This document shows, piece after piece, positions 57,600 through 64,000 of a stretch of DNA of 64,000 nucleotides. The stretch spans positions 3,811,501-3,875,500 of the forward strand of contig NC_092631.1 of assembly GCF_039555335.1 (NCBI RefSeq). Reading direction: 5' to 3'. The stretch is from Amphiura filiformis (lineage: Eukaryota > Echinodermata > Ophiuroidea > Amphilepidida > Amphiuridae). Below the pieces are notes generated by a model that saw only the letters and a list, made by a program, of their open reading frames with translations, ran no database searches and was not told the DNA's origin. Position 1 is the first letter of the stretch, and each line of letters starts with the position of its first letter. Both the position numbers and the translations under genes were made by a program.

Positions 57600-59286
57600 T
57601 ATCTTATCCATAGCTAAATGAATTGTTTTGCGAGATATCAGTGGAAATTTTTCAATAATATTCTTGCCCATTTCAATGGCTACAATTTGCTAAAAAGGCA
57701 TTGGATTTATGGTTCTTGAGTTGAAATGAACAACAAAGAAATACCACAAGAATAGAAAATTTCTTCTTTCAACCATATATGGAAATTGATTGGATCAGAA
57801 CCTTTTGCAAATTACTTGAACCAACTTACAATTTAATGATAATTTTTTTATTATAACTTAGCCGGAGATCTGTTTAGATATTGGGAATCTACCAATGATT
57901 TCTGATTCCTTGACAAAAGTTGAGCATGATGTGCAGGCCCTGTATCCTAAATACAGGATCCAGATTCGCAAAGCACTAGCAAAAATTATTACAGTAAGAT
58001 GCATCTCTTGCTCACTACACATTACCCTGTTTGGTGAGTGGTGACCCACTACAAGCAGAAACAAATCCCTGACACAATGTTTTCTGTAATCTTTTAGTGA
58101 TGTTGTGTGGGTGTGTGTGTGTAAATAAAAAAGTATGGTTGTTTTTATCTGATCGCAATCAGGTAACAAGTGATCATGAATGCATGACTTGAATCACTGT
58201 GCATGCACAACACAGCCATACATTGTACATTAGAAATCATTATGTGTATGTGAAAGGTTGACCAGTCAAACATGATTAAACGTACGCACACATACATGTT
58301 GACAGGTCGAACAGGATCATGCACACACATCAATCTCATTCCAGAGCAAATTATGAAACTGGCTGTAGTGTCTTGCTTTTTTTTATGTGATCATTACAAG
58401 AATTGTACCAGTAAGTGTGAAAGGATAACTGAGACTCATCGTCGTGTTGAGACTCATCATTCTTAATTAAGTTTACTAAATCTTGAATCAAGTTGATTGG
58501 TCGAGATTTAGCATGCCTCAAATCTTGTGTAGTGCAAATTCCACTCATCAAACATGCGCATCATGCTTCATAGGTGTCAAGAAATAGGCAGATTAACTTT
58601 CTATAATATTCATACTCTCAGCAAGTCACTGACGTCAGTGCCCATTTCACTGGGTACAGCTTCAAAATGCAATCGTTCACTAAAACACTGACATACCAAG
58701 GCACACATTTAAAGAAACCACATAGATACGCGCGTGAAACCACTCCCACGTCAGTGACCCGCTGATAGAAACAATACCATAACTAGCTATTTGCTCATTT
58801 CCCACAATGCATCATAATTGGATTGTAATCCAGTTACAATGCATCATGGTATATGTGCAATTTGTCAACCTAACGGATGATAAATTTCCATTTTACAGTC
58901 TGTAATTTGTGTGCAAGGTGCAATAGAACTGAAAGACAGTGCAATGTCTTTTGATAGGGAAAAGTGACTTACAAGTGAAAAATAAAAGAGTCAAGCATGA
59001 CGGTAGAAGAAATGGTTTTGGGGAAACATTCTATATGATATATTTTTGGTTTCAATTCAATGCATTTTACATCATGCAGCATTGCTCCATGCACAGTGTG
59101 TACAGTCAGTTTATGCAGTTCAGTTCAATGCATCGGTGCTAAGTTAAGACAATGTGAAGGTTCTCTGGGACTACCTACATGGCACCATAAAGCCAATAGG
59201 AACATACATGACCAGCTGTAGTATATATGCAGTACTGTATAATTGATGACCTACTCCTGATTCTAGAATTGTTACCGGTAGCTCAC
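57600..59286. other. Probable intron, nothing recognised
   Basis: A GT microsatellite near 58100-58122 and a short duplicated CAATGCATCAT phrase near 58800-58850. No exon-like segment with both splice borders was seen. Confidence 0.35.
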
Positions 59287-59404
59287 GTCGTTGGGCAGTG
59301 GCCCCTGAACATGTTTAAAACAAAACTGCCAACAGAATAGGAGGTTTTCCTATAAACATGTTCAGGGGCCAATGACACAAACAAGGTTTTTCCTGCCCAA
59401 CGAC
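59287..59404. mobile_element. MITE family 4, copy 3
   Basis: GTCGTTGGGCAG and CTGCCCAACGAC at the ends, with TGGCCCCTGAACATGTTTAA inside. It is the closest to 41808-41936. Confidence 0.8.
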
Positions 59405-59409
59405 ATAAT

Positions 59410-60980
59410 GTTGCATGTACTTTCTTTAACAATGTGCGTCACATAATTGCCCCATAGCCTCTGCATGCTCTCTGTGCTACTTGTGAACAAGGGCTCGAAT
59501 ATGGCATTAAAATGTTTAACTGAAGGCACTAATTTAAAGGTATACGGCCCGATTTCTTCAAATGGATTTTTGTACCTTACAATGAGTCCAAAGCAATCCG
59601 ATTCCAAATTTGGATATTAGAAACAAATCCATACATCCCAGTGGCCCACAGAACAACACGGGTGGTACACCACCATGGGACGGGGCTGCTACTTTTTCAT
59701 TTGTACTATTAAAACGAAACATATCTTATAAGCCTAAAATTGTACTTGATTATGAGAAAAATGTGAGCTTTCTGCTGATGCAAAAAATCTGGATTTTGCA
59801 GCGGTAAATGGGGATGAGGCTCAATCAGGTTACACACCTTTAAAACTCTCAATTGATCATGTGGTCAGCAAATATTTGTCTAAAAGAACATCAATATTTG
59901 CTAAAATTTTGGCAGGCTAGTTGTGACCCCAGCAACTGGACCAATGGGCAAGTTGATAAAAAAAAAAGCATGAACCCTGTCGTGGGCACACAAGAAATAC
60001 CAAGCAATTTTAATAGGCAAAATCCACAGCTTCTGTAGGTAGCCCCGTTGTGAACCTTAATCCAATTTGTTCAACAAAATAAGTACAGCAACTTTTGTGC
60101 AACAGCCATTCCATATGCCAATGTTCCTTGAAAAGAGTATTTTGTACCTCATATCAAAAGTGGAACAGGCACATAAAATTAGCATCAAAAATGCCGTCAC
60201 ATCAAACTGAACAAAATGAAAACAATCGATTCCAAATGCTTCTTCATTTCACATTGTCTTAGAACTACCTGGCTTGTGCTTGGGAAATGAAATGAGCGAC
60301 TCTTTGGTTTTGTCAAAAACAGACCACTGCTAATCTGTAGGTATGGATCAAAATCATTGAGAATACAACAAAGTATAAAAATAACTTTTTTTTGCAAAAA
60401 CGGAACTTTGTTCCTTGCGAAAACTGAAAAAATAGCAACAAATTCAACTACTGGTGGGGGAAAAAAGCGAGAAAAACTGAGAATAACGACAAACTCAGCT
60501 ACTAATGGTATAATAATAATGTTAAGAAAGAAAAAGAAAAACACAAGGAACACAGTGAATTGAATAATAGAAATTAAAGCTAATTGCAACAAAGTAAAGA
60601 AATAATTCTCTCTACCTGTCTTGCGCCTAAGGTCAGAGGTTAAATGCTTTAGCCAATACTCTGTAAAAATGTATCTGCTTACATGTACTAAACAGTTGCG
60701 CTCTATTTGTGTGGCTATTAGCAGGGAATATATCTGACCTGATCTGTTACAATCAGTTTGAAATTTAAGCCATTTAAGTTCAGGGGTCAAATCTGATTTA
60801 TGATATCATAAGGAGTAATCGGCTTGAAGTTCAACCATCAACATATTTTTTAAAAACAAAATGGACCTCTGAATGATAAATTTGACGGCATGTTCAAACT
60901 CATTTAAACAGAACTCGGCACAGTTTAGGAGAGAGGGTGCAAACGGAAAGTGTGTCGCAAACTTTAAAAAAACAAACATA
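59410..60980. other. Probable intron, nothing recognised
   Basis: The longest frame (60790-60197, minus) is Phe/Ile/Val-rich because of A/T runs and shows no domain. Confidence 0.35.
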
Positions 60981-60981
60981 C

Positions 60982-61311
60982 CACATCACTTGGGTCGACA
61001 GACACTGCAGCAGTTGCAGAAACAGATGACGAAAGGCCAGCCGTACTAAGGGGGTCTATCTCAAAATCATCGTCTGGCGTTGGAGGGAAAGCGCCAGCGC
61101 CGGGGCTTGATACCACACTGCTGACACCTGATTGAGTGATTCCATCAGTTGTACTGGTGTCAAAGGTGAATGCGGTGGCACTAGCCCCGACGGTGGCGCT
61201 TGTTGCAGCCATAGAAATGGCTGCAGCTGCAGCCGTTATGTTATTGACTTTATCGTCTGCTGTGCGATTTGGGGTGTTGGGTGTTGCTCCGTGTGCTTTT
61301 AAACCATCATG
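60982..61311 (-). CDS. Candidate 330-nt exon, Ala/Ser/Thr-rich
   Basis: On the minus strand the acceptor CCCAACCCTCTCTAG precedes CATGATGGT, and the donor GTATGTTTG follows GATGTG. That gives 110 codons without a stop and phase 0 at both ends. The text begins HDGLKAHGATPNTPNRT, passes an alanine run (TAAAAAIS), and contains an acidic patch PPTPDDDFEIDPL near residue 80. GC content and third-base use are clearly higher than in the surroundings, as expected of coding DNA. No family was recognised; it looks like a disordered, possibly phosphorylated linker. An internal ATG at 61212 is not needed as a start. Confidence 0.55.
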
Positions 61312-61319
61312 CTAGAGAG

Positions 61320-63360
61320 GGTTGGGATTAGGGGGAAAGAGAATTGTAAGTTACAAGCAAAAAGAAGATCAAAGTACTTGTCATAGACCTATTGTCTTCA
61401 TACAGACGGGATGCAACAAGTTTTATAGATTCTGTCATTGTTGCCGTATGCTATTGGAAATTTATATGACTACATATAGTCCAGAATGCCAAGGGGTTTG
61501 TTTATTTGTTTTGGGGTGTTTTTTTGGCTCCTGAGATTTAAAGATAAGTTCTGAAGCAACTTTGAGGGACCAAAGACAAACGCTCTGAATTATGAGATAA
61601 ATAACTTTCTAAATCCATAAATGTGTTTGTTTATTAACAATTCTGGCAAAATCTTGAACACAGTTTTGAATTTTGGTTCATCGTTTTTGATTTTATGACA
61701 TCTATGATTTGTGATACAAAAGGGATAGATTTTGCTTTAAATTCAGGATTTCAAAATTGAAATCATTCATTGGAAGTACAAAATAATCAAATATCGACAT
61801 ATTTCATCATTTGTGGTTTTTATCATGGTATGTACCTCATGAATTAGTTTTGAATATGAAATAAATAGTTTCTTAATTATCTGAACTGAATTATGGCATG
61901 TGATTAAATAAACTTGGATTAAAACACAATGAGGAATGGTTTCAATGCTGTCTAGTTTTTTGTTCTTTTCGTCTTTACTCAATGAAAATGAAATATGTTT
62001 ATAATCTGTTAGATATTGAACAGAAAGTGAAACGAATATGGGTTTCGGATTTGAAAAACAAAATGTACAAAGTGGCACAACAAAAGAAAAAATAAATAAA
62101 AGCATAAAATACAGATTACGAAAAACATGCCTCTAAAATGCGTATTGAAAAATTGAGCAGTGTAGTTTTATGGCACGACAGGAAAGAAAAGTGAAACAGG
62201 TTTCATTCAAAAAATAAGCGATTTCATGCACAAGTATTTGTACACTATCTTGCATACCCACACCCTTGCATACATAAGAGTCGACTCTACAAAAGAATCA
62301 GATTGCACATTCTGATCAAAATAATTTGATGCTATAAAATGAAGATTTTTTTTTTAAATGTTGGTATACATTGTTAAATTTGAATGAAGTTAGTTGATTT
62401 GCCGCCACGCTTTGAATATTAACACTCAATACCATGATAGATGGATGAAGCAAACTTGATATATATTTAATAATCAGGATTAATGCACTCCCATTTTAAT
62501 GGCCTATTCGAAATTTACTCCTTACATCCGAAATTTAAAATTTCAAAGGTTGAGGGGAGGTAACATTTATTTTCCTTTGAAATTAAACCAACATAGCAAT
62601 TTTTCATATCAAAAATTTCGCAAATTTCTTTCAAATTCCAAATCAGTATAACTTAGAAGGGAGTGAGGATAATATTTAGAATAGCCATTAAGTTCCCTCG
62701 TTATGAAACAAACCATTTTGCTCAAAATATCAACATAAACCTTATTTATATGTCAATCATTTTGACTTGTATGCACATACACCCCCCCCCCACACACACA
62801 CACACACACATCCTCACCATTTACATATACCTGTAACTACTGGCAAACGGACAGATTTGTCATTGCCTTACCATGGACATACACATTTTGAGTTTGATTC
62901 GGCTGACCACAGACTTAACGACAAGTGTAGACTCGCAAGCTTTTTGATCAAGTAAAGTTAATTTTTTATTACTTTCGTGGTCCAAGCTGTGCGCCAAGCG
63001 TACACACAGAAGAAATAAACAATCACGCTGATTGGCTGATCAACGCACTTGACAACAAGCTGGTTGACCCATTAGTCGTCGGCGCGGCACGTAGTAGGCG
63101 ACCTTGTCACTTCTACGTGATCGCAATTCACCAGCGCGTACCCGGACCACGGAAGTAATAAAAAATTAACTTTAACACCTTCCTGTGCATCCACTTACAC
63201 ATAAGATTTTTCATGTGCACGTTTGCCATGTTTACAAACACTCCCTCACTATCATACACCCCCCACACACACGCCTCCACCCCATACTCACACATTAATA
63301 ACTCATAGACTTTATATCTAACAATCAAACATCTTGATTTACTCCCATCAACCCTGCCAT
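61320..63360. other. Probable intron
   Basis: Poly-C and a CA microsatellite at 62783-62812. No further exon recognised; a weak candidate near 62835-62935 lacks a convincing acceptor. Confidence 0.35.
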
Positions 63361-63367
63361 TTGTTAC

Positions 63368-63569
63368 CTGCAAACTTGAAGCGGACCCCGACCCGTTCAA
63401 GTCCGGATTGCTAGCCGTACGGAATGACAGGTCTCCGTTGACTCCCGAGTGCATCTGATGGCTGTTTGTTGCCTTTCCCATCATGGCTGGTATATCCTCT
63501 GAGGAGGACATATCTAAGCACACACCTGGTGGTGTACATGGGTCTTCTAGGTCATCCATGTCTAATCCA
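63368..63569 (-). CDS. Candidate 202-nt exon (LDMDDLEDPCTPP...)
   Basis: On the minus strand the acceptor ...AATCTACATAG precedes TGGATTAGAC, and the donor GTAACA follows TTGCAG. The first base completes a split codon, then 67 codons run without a stop (GLDMDDLEDPCTPPGV, SSSEDIPAMMGK, SASSLQ). The 3' end is phase 0 and matches the exon at 61311. The leading split codon means at least one more exon lies further right, so ATG within the exon need not be the start. Acidic and Ser-rich; family unknown. Confidence 0.5.
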
Positions 63570-64000
63570 CTATGTAGATTATGAAAAGAAATTGGTTAAG
63601 AATGTATCAATTAGTACTCATTAACATTGATTGACTTGATAATCTGTAGGTCTCTAAGTTATATCTTTGGGTACATTTTCCCTTTACTTATTAACCAGGT
63701 ATGTGCATCAGACACTAGTTTTTAATGAGGAATGAAAACTTCACTGCAAGTTATATCTTTGAATGCTAACCACAAGATAAATTGCACTTTGATTTTGGAT
63801 CATAATTTGCATGCTTTATCTCAAAAATACAATGAATATTATGTTTCATCATAATAAAAAAATACGACCAGTAAGATCACCTTTTTTTTTTATTATATAA
63901 CAATTTCTTTTTTATTATTGGATAAGAAATAATCTTAATCATAAACAAAGATCTTTATATTTTAGAACCACCACAAAAATGTACACAAGAGTAATGATAA
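63570..64000. other. Right edge, probable intron
   Basis: AT-rich with T-runs near 63880-63920. Nothing coding recognised. Confidence 0.35.

Noticed and set aside
60197-60790. 197-codon minus-strand frame, membrane-like
   Set aside because: Hydrophobicity comes from poly-A/T runs giving Phe, Ile and Val. No charged-residue pattern, family motif or splice border.
62835-62935. Possible extra exon in the 61-63 kb intron
   Set aside because: A donor-like GTATAT and an open frame exist, but the acceptor side lacks a pyrimidine tract.

Overview
This is eukaryotic, AT-rich, repeat-dense DNA, almost certainly from an invertebrate deuterostome. An echinoderm is my best guess and a hemichordate the main alternative. 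Grounds: single-exon rhodopsin-class GPCR genes in a lineage-specific cluster, spliced low-complexity exons, a Penelope-like retroelement, and many foldback elements. No bacterial-type operon, CRISPR array, rRNA or tRNA was recognised. The species call is inference.

Left edge (1 to 825): 3' end of a Penelope-like element with a GIY-YIG domain, stopping where the first receptor duplication unit begins.

0.8 to 25.5 kb: cluster of closely related class A GPCR copies. Five tandem units lie on the minus strand. Copies A (3437-2386), B (6140-4963) and C (11373-10254) are frameshifted. Copy D (16742-15705) is open but has a relocated start and a shortened tail. A 5' fragment (17343-17240) and a C-tail remnant (near 20134-20206) are debris of further units. 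Copy E (22182-21049, minus) and copy F (24390-25436, plus) are intact, face each other head to head, and have homologous upstream DNA, so they form an inverted duplication. Mobile elements inserted after duplication distinguish the units.

25.5 to 53 kb: no gene recognised. The DNA is packed with TIR/foldback elements, minisatellites and nested insertions. They include a 2.1-kb element carrying a reiterated TTACCCACGAATC motif and an 8-copy ~107-bp tandem array inside a TIR element. That TIR element itself sits inside an older MITE.

53 to 64 kb: widely spaced candidate exons on the minus strand (63569-63368, 61311-60982, 56815-56768, 53409-53179, perhaps a 9-nt microexon at 54078-54070). They have good splice borders and, except at the 5' edge of the first, phase-0 junctions. 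I read them as the 3' part of one gene of unknown identity entering from the right.

The GPCRs probably act as surface receptors, by analogy with expanded chemosensory-type GPCR clusters known in sea urchin. That function is inference; no ligand can be read from the sequence.
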